Source of the DNA: Nocardia gamkensis NBRC 108242
GTDB lineage: Bacteria > Actinomycetota > Actinomycetes > Mycobacteriales > Mycobacteriaceae
NCBI RefSeq assembly: GCF_001612985.1
Contig: NZ_BDBM01000034.1
Span: 32,095-96,094, forward strand
Reading direction: 5' to 3'
Length of the DNA stretch: 64,000 nt
Each line of letters begins with the position of its first letter. Position 1 is the first letter of the stretch. The notes under the pieces are model-generated. The model ran no database searches and had not been told where the DNA came from. It saw only the letters and a program-made list of their open reading frames with translations. Shown here piece by piece: positions 24,040 through 32,853 of this stretch. The position numbers and the translations under genes are program-made.

Positions 24040-25637
24040 TTGTCGTCTCCCTTCAGCTTCAGCAGGGCCGGAAGGTCGAGGCGGCGTAGGCCGCGCGCCC
24101 CCGCCGCACGCATCGCGCCGAGTGCGAACAGCAGCTTCGGCATCGAGTACGGGTACCAGAACAGTTCCTTCTGCTGGGTCGGCAGGATCGGCGTGGTGAT
24201 CGCCTGCTGACGGCAGTACTTGCGCACGCCGTTCGCGCCGCCCCAGCGGGCGCCGACACCGGACAGGCCCCAGCCGCCCATCGGCAGGGCATAGCTGAAC
24301 AGGTTGGCGAAGACGTCGTTGATGTTGACCGCACCGGCGTTGAGTTGCCGGGCGATCCGCTCGCCCCGCTCCTTGTCGCCGGTCCACACCGACGCCGAGA
24401 GGCCGTAGACGGAGTCGTTGGCCAGCCGTACCGCCTCGGACTCATCGGCCACCTTCATCACCGGCAGCGTCGGGCCGAAGGTCTCCTCGGTGACGCAGGA
24501 CATGGAGTGATCGACGTCCACCAGCACGGTCGGCTCGAAGGCGGTGCCGAATCCGGCCCGCTTGCCGCCGGTGAGGACCTTGGCGCCCGCCGCGACGGCC
24601 TCCTCGACGTGGCGTTGCACGATCGCCACCTGGTTCTCGTTGGCCAGCGCTCCCACGTCGTATTTGGAATCACGTCCGTCCAAGCCCTGGCGCAGCGCCT
24701 TGACGTTGGCGGTGAGCTTGGCGACGAACTCGTCGTACACCGGCGCCTCGACGTACACCCGCTCCACCGAGATGCAGACCTGGCCGGAGTTGAACATGCC
24801 GCCGAAGGCGATGCCGTGCGCGGCGCGCTCGAGGTCGGCGTCGGCCAAGACGATGGCGGGGTCCTTGCCGCCCAGTTCCAGGCTGTACGGCACCATCCGT
24901 TCCACGCAGGCGGCGGCGATCTTGCGGCCGGTCGCGGTGGAGCCGGTGAACTGGATGTAGTCGGCGTTGCCGACCACGGCCGCTCCGGTCGCGCCCGCGC
25001 CGGTGACCACCGCGAAGACCGGCGGCGCGCCGATCTCGGCCCAGCCCTTGGCCAGTTCGAGCGCCGAGAGCGGGGTCACCTCGGAGGGCTTGAGGATGAC
25101 GGCCGCCCCGGCGGAGAGAGCGGGGAAGACGTCCATCACCGGCATGGCCAACGGGAAATTCCACGGTGTGATGACGCCGACCACCGGATAGGGCCGGTAG
25201 ACCGTGGTCAGCCGCTTGACGCGGGCCAGCGGGCTGTGCGGCGACGGGTGATCGTCGGCCAGGAACTTCGCCGCGCGGCGGGCGTAGTAGCCGATCAGAT
25301 CGGTCGCGAAACCGGGGTCGATCAGGGCGTCCACCCGGGGCTTCGCGGTCTCCGACTGCAATACGGTGGCCAGCCGGTCGGTGTTGTCGATCAACCAGTC
25401 CTGGAACTTCAGCAGCCAGACCTTGCGTCCTTCGGGGCCGATCGCCTCCCATTCGGGCTGATACAGCCGCAGTTCACGGACCTTGGCCGCGACCGCGTCC
25501 GCGGTCTCGTCCGGCACCGTGCCGACGACCTCGCCCGTGCCGGGATTGCGCACCTCGATGACGGCGGGACCGTCCTTCTTCGCGGTCGTTTCGCGTGCCT
25601 GCGCCTCGGTCGCGGGCGCTGGTTCGGTGTTGGTCAC
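24036..25637 (-). CDS. Aldehyde dehydrogenase (succinate-semialdehyde dehydrogenase-like)
   Basis: 533 residues. The active site is complete: PWNFPLAMP, FTGSTATGRKIA, the general base in LELGGKDPAIV and the nucleophile in NSGQVCISVERV. A C-terminal extension of about 45 residues (FWYPYSMPKLLFALGAMR) looks membrane-associated, as in related actinobacterial enzymes. The GTG start has GGGAG seven bases upstream. It is divergent from the PucR-type regulator, the likely controller. Confidence 0.9.
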   Translation of the reverse strand: MTNTEPAPATEAQARETTAKKDGPAVIEVRNPGTGEVVGTVPDETADAVAAKVRELRLYQPEWEAIGPEGRKVWLLKFQDWLIDNTDRLATVLQSETAKPRVDALIDPGFATDLIGYYARRAAKFLADDHPSPHSPLARVKRLTTVYRPYPVVGVITPWNFPLAMPVMDVFPALSAGAAVILKPSEVTPLSALELAKGWAEIGAPPVFAVVTGAGATGAAVVGNADYIQFTGSTATGRKIAAACVERMVPYSLELGGKDPAIVLADADLERAAHGIAFGGMFNSGQVCISVERVYVEAPVYDEFVAKLTANVKALRQGLDGRDSKYDVGALANENQVAIVQRHVEEAVAAGAKVLTGGKRAGFGTAFEPTVLVDVDHSMSCVTEETFGPTLPVMKVADESEAVRLANDSVYGLSASVWTGDKERGERIARQLNAGAVNINDVFANLFSYALPMGGWGLSGVGARWGGANGVRKYCRQQAITTPILPTQQKELFWYPYSMPKLLFALGAMRAAGARGLRRLDLPALLKLKGDDK

Positions 25638-25726
25638 TGCTGTTCTCCCACTGACGTTGTGTTGAACCGCGGTCTGCTGACTGCTGTGAGGCAGGCCACT
25701 GAACTATGATCGTGACACAATCCGAA

Positions 25727-25827
25727 CCAAGTTTCTTGGCCCGAATTGTCAAGGAAAATGGGCAAATTTGTTTTCTTGGTACAAAGAATGACGAAGTATC
25801 CGCCGAGTCTGAAGTATCCGCCGAGTC
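25727..25827. promoter_or_regulatory. Operator-like elements in the ALDH/PucR intergenic region
   Basis: Three elements in A+T-rich DNA: CCAAG-TTT-CTTGG (25727-25739); the near-palindrome TTCTTGGTACAAAGAA (25773-25788); and a tandem direct repeat GAAGTATCCGCCGAGTC at 25793-25809 and 25811-25827. They lie between the divergent ALDH and regulator starts, so they are candidate binding sites for the PucR-type protein. Confidence 0.45.
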
Positions 25828-25840
25828 GAAGGAGAGCGCG

Positions 25841-27154
25841 ATGACCGGTGGTCCGCCGCGGGGCGGCGCGGTCCGGCCGAGCCCGGCTCCCGACGAAGTG
25901 CGCGAATGGCTGGCCGAATACGTCTACGAGACGACACGCGCGGAAGTACTGGAGCGGATCGTCACCCGGCTCGACGACGTGATCATCGCGCGCATCCCCG
26001 AACTCGCCGATCGCGATATGCGCCGCGACCTCGCGGCCAGCACCCGGGCGCACGCCAGGATCGTGCTCAGCCGCCTGGCCAGCGACGCCTTCGAGTTCTC
26101 GCTGCCGGAGGAGGCGCACGCGTTCGCGCGCAGCGTGGCCCGGCGCGGCTTCGAACTGCGGCTGCTGCTGCGGGTCTATCACGTGGGCATGGAAGCGGTG
26201 CTGGACTACATGACCGAGGTCGTCGAGCAGCGGCAGGCCACGCCGGAACTCGAGCGCGTGGTGCTGCTGCGGCTGTTCGAGCGGGCCACGAAGTGGATCA
26301 GCACCTCGGTCGAGTTGCTCACCGACACCTACATGGAGGAGCGCGAGCAGGTCTTGCGCGCCGCGCTCAACCGGCGCGCCGAGACGGTGCGCGCCCTGCT
26401 GGACGGCGACGACGTGGACGTCGAGCAGGCGTCGGTGCGGCTGGGATACCGCCTGTCGCAGCGGCACCTGGCCTTCGTGCTGTGGACCGACGAGCCGACC
26501 GGCGAGCCCACCGGTGCGGACGCGGAGGCGACCGGGCTGCTGGATCGGGTCGCGGCGCGGCTTGCCGCGGCACTGGGCAGCGCGCGGGTGCTCACCGTTG
26601 CGTCCGGCGCCAGCGCGATGTGGGCGTGGGCGGGTACGGACGACGGAGAACACGGCGCCGAGCTCGCGGCGCCGGGCGAAGTGGAGCGGCTGGCCGCGGT
26701 GCAGGTCGAGGCGCCGGTGCGGGTGGCGTTCGGCGTTCCGGCCGGGGGGATCGCGGGCTTCCGCCGCAGTCATCGTGAGGCGGTCGCCGCGCGGCAGGTC
26801 GCCGAGCGCGCGCCCGCGGGCGGCCCTCGGGTCACGGGCTATCGAACGGTGGAGATCGCCTATCTCGCCGGCGCGGACGAAGCGGCCATGCGCGGGCTGG
26901 TCGAGCGGGAACTCGGCGCACTGGCCGGGCGGGACGCGCACGCCGCGCGGCTGCGCGAGACGCTGCACGCCTATCTGCGCAGCCAACGCAGCCCGGAGGC
27001 CACCGCGAAAGTACTCGGTGTGCACAAGAACACGGTCCGCTACCGCGTGCAGCGGATCGAACAACTACTGGGATATCCGATCGAGGAGCGTGGCCTGCCG
27101 CTGGAGATCGCGCTGGTGTGCGTCGCCGTCTACGGCACGGACGCCCTGCCCTGA
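25841..27154 (+). CDS. PucR-family helix-turn-helix regulator
   Basis: 437 residues. A helical N-terminal sensor-like part is followed by a central GGDEF-like/PucR domain. The C-terminal HTH_30 signature reads TLHAYLRSQRSPEATAKV, LGVHKNTVRYRVQRIEQLLG. AGGAG six bases before ATG 25841 fixes the start; 45 in-frame codons upstream are not used. Likely regulates the divergent ALDH-SDR operon, its own gene, or both. Confidence 0.88.
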   Translation: MTGGPPRGGAVRPSPAPDEVREWLAEYVYETTRAEVLERIVTRLDDVIIARIPELADRDMRRDLAASTRAHARIVLSRLASDAFEFSLPEEAHAFARSVARRGFELRLLLRVYHVGMEAVLDYMTEVVEQRQATPELERVVLLRLFERATKWISTSVELLTDTYMEEREQVLRAALNRRAETVRALLDGDDVDVEQASVRLGYRLSQRHLAFVLWTDEPTGEPTGADAEATGLLDRVAARLAAALGSARVLTVASGASAMWAWAGTDDGEHGAELAAPGEVERLAAVQVEAPVRVAFGVPAGGIAGFRRSHREAVAARQVAERAPAGGPRVTGYRTVEIAYLAGADEAAMRGLVERELGALAGRDAHAARLRETLHAYLRSQRSPEATAKVLGVHKNTVRYRVQRIEQLLGYPIEERGLPLEIALVCVAVYGTDALP

Positions 27155-27162
27155 ACCGCCGG

Positions 27163-27426
27163 CTAGTCGCCCACGGCTTCGCGGGCGGCGATGCGGCGCA
27201 GCGGTGGCTCGGTGGTCGGCGCCACCCTCCGGTCGGGTAACTCGGTGAGCAAGGTGGTTGTCGCCTCTGCGATGGCCGCGACGGCCTTGTCGACGGCCGC
27301 TTTGGTGGTCGAGCTCAGGCCGGACACGCCACCGACCTTGCGCACGTACTGCAGTGCGGCGGCATAGATTTCCTGCTCGGTTGCGGCAGGTTCCAAACCA
27401 CGCAGGACGGTGATGTTTCTACACAT
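27163..27426 (-). CDS. DUF2277 protein
   Basis: 87 residues beginning MCRNITVLRGLEPAAT, the DUF2277 signature, followed by AALQYVRKVGG. Function unknown. Its stop is nine bases from the convergent PucR gene stop. It reads alone. Confidence 0.8.
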   Translation of the reverse strand: MCRNITVLRGLEPAATEQEIYAAALQYVRKVGGVSGLSSTTKAAVDKAVAAIAEATTTLLTELPDRRVAPTTEPPLRRIAAREAVGD

Positions 27427-27585
27427 GCGAGCACACTAGCCCCAGATCACGACATGCGTCAGGGCAAGAAGTCACCGAGGCCGAAATCGTTTCGCCCGCG
27501 GGACGCCCCAGGGTCCGCGGCGGCGACATCGGCGCCATCCGCGAATACCGCGCGTCGGCCGCGCGGGATGGGGAACAATCGGGGC

Positions 27586-28419
27586 ATGTCTTCGCGCGGT
27601 GTACCCACCTTGACGACCTTTCCGTACGCGGAGCTGGACGAGCGGGAGGAAGATCATTGGTCCGGCGCCGCGGTAACCGACGACGAATTGCGGGCGTTGG
27701 CCCTCGGCGCCTTCTACTCGGCGCGCTGGGACGCGTTCCACGACGCGCTGCTGCTCGGCCCGGAACGGGCGCATCCGCTCGGCGATCGGCGCGAGCTGGC
27801 CATCGATACGCTCACCGGTGCGTGGGGCATCACCGACGGCACCGAGGCGCAGGCGTCGATGGAGCAGTTGCTCGACGGCATGCACGCCCCGCTCTACGCG
27901 CTGGTGCACCCGTTGGTGACGGCCTCGATCAACGCCAGCGAGCGCGATCGGTTCGGTGAGCGCGCCGACCGGCACCGGGCGTTCCTGCGGCAGGTCGGCG
28001 CGTTCCGGGGGATGGACAATCCGGAGGCGCTGGTCCGCGACTACGACATCTGGTCGCAGGCGATCAAGATCGGATTCACCGACCATCTGACGCGGCCGCT
28101 GCCCAGCGACATCCACGCCTGGGATCTGGCCCGGGTGGTCGCGGTGGCCAGGATGGCCTACACGGCCGGGTACCTCGATGCCGACGTGGCTTGGAGTTAT
28201 CTGGCGCGCGCACTGCCGCTGGCGCAGAGCAAGTACCGCAACTGGCGCCAGTTCGGCGACGCCTATCTCACCGGCTGGACCTATTGGCAGGCCTGTGAGG
28301 ACCTGGCGGAGCTGAAGAACGGCGGCGTCGACCGCCGCAAGGAGTTGCTGCGGCTGTGGCTGCGCCCGACCAGCCCGTGGCGGCGGATCGCGCTGAACTC
28401 AGTTCCCGTCGGGGAGTGA
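27586..28419 (+). CDS. DUF1266 protein
   Basis: 277 residues. The C-terminal two thirds carry the DUF1266 pattern: AWDLARVVAVARMAYTAGYL, YLARALPLAQSKYRNW and FGDAYLTGWTYW. Function unknown. AACAAT lies six bases before ATG 27586, so the transcript may be leaderless; ATG 27568 is an in-frame alternative. Its last 21 bases overlap the convergent gene. Confidence 0.75.
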   Translation: MSSRGVPTLTTFPYAELDEREEDHWSGAAVTDDELRALALGAFYSARWDAFHDALLLGPERAHPLGDRRELAIDTLTGAWGITDGTEAQASMEQLLDGMHAPLYALVHPLVTASINASERDRFGERADRHRAFLRQVGAFRGMDNPEALVRDYDIWSQAIKIGFTDHLTRPLPSDIHAWDLARVVAVARMAYTAGYLDADVAWSYLARALPLAQSKYRNWRQFGDAYLTGWTYWQACEDLAELKNGGVDRRKELLRLWLRPTSPWRRIALNSVPVGE

Positions 28420-29343
28420 GCGCAGGATCCCGCGGCCGTAGCGCTGGAACTGGGCGTCGTCGACCATGCCGAGGGAGTGCCGCTCGACCAGCAGTTCCCA
28501 CTCCGAGTACAACTGGGCCACACCGGGATCGGCGGAGCCCGCGGCGCCGTCGGCGGACTCCCGGCGCACCGCGAAGTTCACCGCGCAGGTGACCCGATCG
28601 GTGTCGGCGCGGTCGGCGCCCGAGAAATGTAGCGTCCGGCTGCCGTCGTGCACCTCGATGCCGGTCGCGCCGCGTCCGGGACCGATCTCGCCGCGGCCCG
28701 CGGCCGGGGTGTCGGTGACCCGGGCCCACACGATCACCGGAATCGGGAGTTCGTGCGCGTAGCGGCCGTCGCCGATGGCGATGAACAGCAGCCGCGCCGT
28801 GGTCGCGGCGAGCAGGCCGGAACCGCTGCCCGCGGGCGGGTGCGCCACCGCGATCGCGGTCTCCAGGACGTACTCGTCCGGCGTCACGTAACGATGCAGA
28901 GCCGCTATCGCCTGCTTCGCGTCGCGGCGGGGGGACATCCTGCGCGTCGCCCGCTCCACGTCGGCGCGGATGGGACCGCCGCGGCCCCAGGTGGGCGCGG
29001 GCGGGCACAGATCCGGCGCCGCGACGTCGATGCGCTGGGTGGCCATGATCTGCCTGTTGAGCCGGTCGACGATCTCGGTGGCCGCCGGAACGTCGTGTTC
29101 GGCGATCAGGACCGGCAGCGGGGTGCGGTCCGCGGGCACGCCGGTGAGCACGGGCGTCGGGTAACGCAGATAGATCTCGATGACGACCGCGTCGTCCGCG
29201 CGCCGGTTCAGCCGGACCTTCAGCAGGTCGGAGACCGGGACATCGAGCACGCGCTCGCCGTCGGACCCGGGTCGCAGGACGATCAGCCTGCCGCCGCCGT
29301 GACGCAGTATCGCTGTGGGTGTCCGTAACTCGACTATGTCCAT
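28399..29343 (-). CDS. Hypothetical protein, possible PH-like domain with C-terminal helical tail
   Basis: 314 residues, no signal peptide or membrane segment. The middle (about 150-250: YVLETAIAVAH, LLAATTARLLFIAIG, HDGSRTLHFSG) reads like a bacterial PH-type barrel. The end (YSEWELLVERHSLGMVDDAQFQRY) resembles a short SHOCT-like helix pair. No family is firmly recognised. The ATG follows a GGGGG that is too close for a normal ribosome-binding site. Confidence 0.6.
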   Translation of the reverse strand: MDIVELRTPTAILRHGGGRLIVLRPGSDGERVLDVPVSDLLKVRLNRRADDAVVIEIYLRYPTPVLTGVPADRTPLPVLIAEHDVPAATEIVDRLNRQIMATQRIDVAAPDLCPPAPTWGRGGPIRADVERATRRMSPRRDAKQAIAALHRYVTPDEYVLETAIAVAHPPAGSGSGLLAATTARLLFIAIGDGRYAHELPIPVIVWARVTDTPAAGRGEIGPGRGATGIEVHDGSRTLHFSGADRADTDRVTCAVNFAVRRESADGAAGSADPGVAQLYSEWELLVERHSLGMVDDAQFQRYGRGILRSLPDGN

Positions 29344-29701
29344 ACCCCCTGCGCTCGTGTCTGGTCTGCGGCGCTCCCGGGGCCTTCGTGGTTTGCGAGC
29401 TACCGCCTACGTGCCCGTCGCTCGCGCCGCGATGTTGTGTCGTCGCTCACGATAGGCCGAACATGCCATGATTGTTGCCACTTGGAGGAAGCCGGACCGG
29501 GGACATCGGGAACCACCGTCGTTCCCCGGCCGTTTACCTCGTTAACTGCACCTGCAGCCGAACTGTGCGATGTATCGAGTAGACCGTACGCGGTAACGTG
29601 GCTTGTCCGCATCCGAACCCCGCGGAACCGGACGCGCCAGATGCATCGCTAGGCAAGAACCGGAGACACCGGAAAGGACTGGCCGCCCCGGCCGACGCTC
29701 T
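29344..29701. other. Divergent intergenic region upstream of ftsH
   Basis: 358 bp that must hold the promoters of the leftward hypothetical gene and of ftsH. No gene is recognised. A frame upstream of and in phase with ftsH (from 29603) lacks resemblance to FtsH and is treated as leader. Confidence 0.45.
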
Positions 29702-32092
29702 ATGAACCGCAAGACAGTGTTTCGCACCCTGGCCATAGTCTCGGGCATTCTGCTCGTGATCTATGCGTTCAGCTATTTCGGCAACGACACGCGGGGCTGG
29801 AAGAGCGTCGATACCTCGGTTGCCCTCAGCCAGCTCGAGAACAAGAGCAACGTCCAGAACATTCAGATCGATGATCGCGAGCAGCAGCTGCGCATCGAGC
29901 TGAAGGACGGCAACGACGCCACCGGCGGGCAGAACAAGATCATCGCGAAGTATCCGGGCGGCAGCGAGACCTCCGCCCAGGTCTTCTCTGCCGTGAAGAA
30001 CTCCGGCGCCCCGTACAACACGGTGGTCAAGCAGGAGAGCTGGTTCACCCAGATCCTGCTGTTCGTGCTGCCGATGGTCATCCTGCTCGGCCTGTTCATC
30101 TTCGTGATGGCCCGCATGCAGGGCGGCGGGCGCGGCGGCATGATGGGCTTCGGCAAGTCGAAGGCCAAACAGCTGTCCAAGGACATGCCCAAGACCACGT
30201 TCGCCGACGTGGCCGGAGCCGACGAGGCGGTCGAGGAACTCTACGAGATCAAGGACTTCCTGCAGAATCCGGTCCGCTACCAGGCCCTCGGCGCCAAGAT
30301 CCCCAAGGGCGTCCTGCTCTACGGCCCGCCCGGCACCGGTAAGACCCTGCTGGCCCGCGCCGTCGCGGGCGAGGCCGGTGTGCCGTTCTTCACCATTTCC
30401 GGTTCGGACTTCGTGGAGATGTTCGTCGGCGTCGGCGCCTCCCGGGTGCGCGACCTGTTCGAGCAGGCCAAGCAGAACAGCCCCTGCATCATCTTCGTCG
30501 ACGAGATCGACGCGGTCGGCCGCCAGCGCGGCGCGGGCCTCGGCGGCGGGCACGACGAACGCGAGCAGACCCTCAACCAGCTGCTGGTCGAGATGGACGG
30601 CTTCGGCGACCGCACCGGCATCATCCTGATCGCGGCGACCAACCGGCCCGACATCCTCGACCCGGCGCTGCTGCGTCCCGGCCGGTTCGACCGGCAGATC
30701 CCGGTGGGCAACCCCGACCTCGCCGGTCGCCGCGCGATCCTGCGGGTGCACTCGCAGGGCAAGCCGATCTCGCCGGACGCCGACCTGGACGGCTTGGCCA
30801 AGCGCACCGTCGGCATGTCCGGCGCCGACCTGGCCAATGTGATCAACGAGGCCGCCCTGCTCACCGCCCGCGAGAACGGCGCGATGATCACCGGCGAATC
30901 GCTGGAGGAGTCGGTCGATCGCGTGATCGGCGGTCCGCGGCGCAAGAGCCGGATCATCAGCGAGCACGAGAAGAAGATCACCGCCTACCACGAGGGCGGC
31001 CACACCCTGGCCGCCTGGGCGATGCCGGACATCGAGCCGGTCTACAAGGTCACCATCCTGGCCCGCGGACGCACCGGCGGCCACGCCATGACGGTGCCCG
31101 AGGACGACAAGGGCCTGATGACCCGCTCGGAGATGATCGCCCGCCTGGTGATGGCGATGGGCGGCCGCGCGGCCGAGGAACTGGTGTTCCACGAGCCGAC
31201 CACCGGCGCGTCCTCCGATATCGACCAGGCCACCAAGATCGCCCGCGCGATGGTCACCGAGTACGGCATGAGTGCCCGGCTCGGCGCCGTCCGTTACGGC
31301 CAGGAGCAGGGCGATCCGTTCCTCGGCCGCTCGATGGGCATGGGTTCGGACTACTCGCACGAGGTGGCGGGCGCGATCGACGAGGAGGTGCGCAACCTGA
31401 TCGAGGCCGCGCACACCGAGGCGTGGGCGATCCTGAACGAGTACCGCGACGTGCTCGACGACCTGGCCACCGCGCTGCTGGAACGGGAGACCCTGCACCG
31501 CAAGGATCTCGAGCAGATCCTCACCTCGGTGCAGAAGCGCCCGCGCATCACCGCGTTCAACGATTTCGGCGACCGCGTCCCTTCGGACAAGCCGCCGGTG
31601 AAGACCCCTGGCGAGCTGGCCGCCGAGCGTGGCGAGTCCTGGCCGCCGGAGCCGGTCGCCGAGCCGGTGGCCGCGTCCGCGCAGCGCGAGCCGCAGCCCG
31701 CCAACGGGTACCCGCCGCACGAGAGCGGTTACGGCGCTCCGCCGCAATACGGCCGCCCGCCCGCGTCGGGTGGTTACCCGCTGCCCCAGGCGCCCGCTCC
31801 GGCGTATCCGCGCCAGGGGACGCACGGTTCGCGGCCGGACTACGGCGCTCCGGCGGGATGGTCGGCTCCCGGCTGGCCGCCGCGGGACGAGCCGCAGCCG
31901 GGTCAGCCGGGCTGGGGCGAGCCACAGCAACCGCGGCACGGCTACCAGCAGTGGGGTCCGCAGGGCGCGCCCGAGGGTGGCTACGACCGGGACGGGTACG
32001 GCGATCGCGGCGGCTACGACGAGCCGCGCCGGACCAATCCGAACGGTGAGGGCGACAACGGCGATTGGGATGGACCGAACGGTCGTCACTGA
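29702..32092 (+). CDS. ftsH: ATP-dependent zinc metalloprotease FtsH
   Basis: 796 residues. Two N-terminal membrane segments (about 8-25 and 115-135) flank a periplasmic domain. The AAA+ domain has Walker A G208-P-P-G-T-G-K-T215, Walker B IIFVDEIDAVG and the second region of homology ATNRPDILDPALLRPGRFDR. The peptidase site is H430-E-G-G-H434. The last 170 residues are a Pro/Gly/Tyr-rich tail, as in mycobacterial FtsH. It degrades membrane and short-lived proteins. ATG 29702 gives the same N-terminus (MNRK) as in mycobacteria; no clear ribosome-binding site is seen. Confidence 0.96.
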   Translation: MNRKTVFRTLAIVSGILLVIYAFSYFGNDTRGWKSVDTSVALSQLENKSNVQNIQIDDREQQLRIELKDGNDATGGQNKIIAKYPGGSETSAQVFSAVKNSGAPYNTVVKQESWFTQILLFVLPMVILLGLFIFVMARMQGGGRGGMMGFGKSKAKQLSKDMPKTTFADVAGADEAVEELYEIKDFLQNPVRYQALGAKIPKGVLLYGPPGTGKTLLARAVAGEAGVPFFTISGSDFVEMFVGVGASRVRDLFEQAKQNSPCIIFVDEIDAVGRQRGAGLGGGHDEREQTLNQLLVEMDGFGDRTGIILIAATNRPDILDPALLRPGRFDRQIPVGNPDLAGRRAILRVHSQGKPISPDADLDGLAKRTVGMSGADLANVINEAALLTARENGAMITGESLEESVDRVIGGPRRKSRIISEHEKKITAYHEGGHTLAAWAMPDIEPVYKVTILARGRTGGHAMTVPEDDKGLMTRSEMIARLVMAMGGRAAEELVFHEPTTGASSDIDQATKIARAMVTEYGMSARLGAVRYGQEQGDPFLGRSMGMGSDYSHEVAGAIDEEVRNLIEAAHTEAWAILNEYRDVLDDLATALLERETLHRKDLEQILTSVQKRPRITAFNDFGDRVPSDKPPVKTPGELAAERGESWPPEPVAEPVAASAQREPQPANGYPPHESGYGAPPQYGRPPASGGYPLPQAPAPAYPRQGTHGSRPDYGAPAGWSAPGWPPRDEPQPGQPGWGEPQQPRHGYQQWGPQGAPEGGYDRDGYGDRGGYDEPRRTNPNGEGDNGDWDGPNGRH

Positions 32093-32120
32093 GCGGTGAC
32101 GATTAGGCTCGTCCATCGTG

Positions 32121-32147
32121 GGGGTGCCGAGAAATTGCCGGCGCCCC
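32121..32147 (+). terminator. Hairpin between ftsH and folE
   Basis: GGGGTGCCG (32121-32129) pairs with CGGCGCCCC (32139-32147) around a 9-nt loop, 22 bp before the folE start. No U-run. It may reduce read-through from ftsH or process the message. Confidence 0.4.
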
Positions 32148-32169
32148 GGGAGTTTGGAGGTGTCCTCGA

Positions 32170-32853
32170 TTGTCGGCGAACGAGCATGGCGGTGGTTACA
32201 TCCTCGCCGAACCGGACAGTGCTGAACACAACGGTGTCGACATCGGCGTGACGGAGCCCGGCCCCGTCGCATTGGAAACGGGCAGATCATTCGATCAGGC
32301 GCGGGCCGAAGCGGCGGTGCGGGAATTGCTGATCGCCGTCGGCGAGGACCCGGATCGGCCCGGCCTGCTCGAGACGCCCGCCCGGGTCGCGCGCGCCTAC
32401 CGGGAGACCTTCGCCGGGCTCTACGTGGAACCGGATTCGGTGCTCAACACCACGTTCGACGAGGGGCATCAGGAACTCGTGCTGGTCAGGGACATTCCGA
32501 TGTACTCGACCTGCGAGCACCACCTCGTGTCCTTCCACGGCGTCGCCCACGTCGGCTACATCCCCGGCCCGCACGGCCGGGTGACCGGCTTGTCCAAACT
32601 CGCCCGGCTGGTCGACCTGTACGCCAAGCGCCCGCAAGTGCAGGAGCGGCTGACCAGCCAGATCGCCGACGCGGTGATGCGCAAGCTGGACCCGCGCGGT
32701 GCGATCGTGGTGATCGAGGCCGAGCACCTGTGCATGGCGATGCGCGGCATCCGCAAGCCGGGCGCGAGTACGACCACCTCCGCCGTGCGCGGACTGCTGC
32801 AGTCCAATGCCGCCTCGCGCGCCGAGGCGCTCGATCTGATTCTCCGGAAGTGA
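32170..32853 (+). CDS. folE: GTP cyclohydrolase I
   Basis: 227 residues. Zinc site residues C115 and H118 lie in STCEHHLVSFHG and the third Cys in EAEHLCMAMRG. VTGLSKLARLVDLYAKRPQ is conserved. It makes dihydroneopterin triphosphate, the first step of folate synthesis. The start is a TTG with GGAGG nine bases upstream and no better codon nearby; the first 40 residues are a variable extension. First of the folE-folP-folB-folK run. Confidence 0.95.
   Translation: MSANEHGGGYILAEPDSAEHNGVDIGVTEPGPVALETGRSFDQARAEAAVRELLIAVGEDPDRPGLLETPARVARAYRETFAGLYVEPDSVLNTTFDEGHQELVLVRDIPMYSTCEHHLVSFHGVAHVGYIPGPHGRVTGLSKLARLVDLYAKRPQVQERLTSQIADAVMRKLDPRGAIVVIEAEHLCMAMRGIRKPGASTTTSAVRGLLQSNAASRAEALDLILRK

Noticed and set aside
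29603..29701. N-terminal extension of FtsH from 29603
   Set aside because: The 33 extra residues are not FtsH-like, and the MNRK start at 29702 matches mycobacterial FtsH.
29534..32290. A 918-codon leftward open frame antisense to ftsH
   Set aside because: Same shadow effect; the rightward frame encodes complete FtsH.
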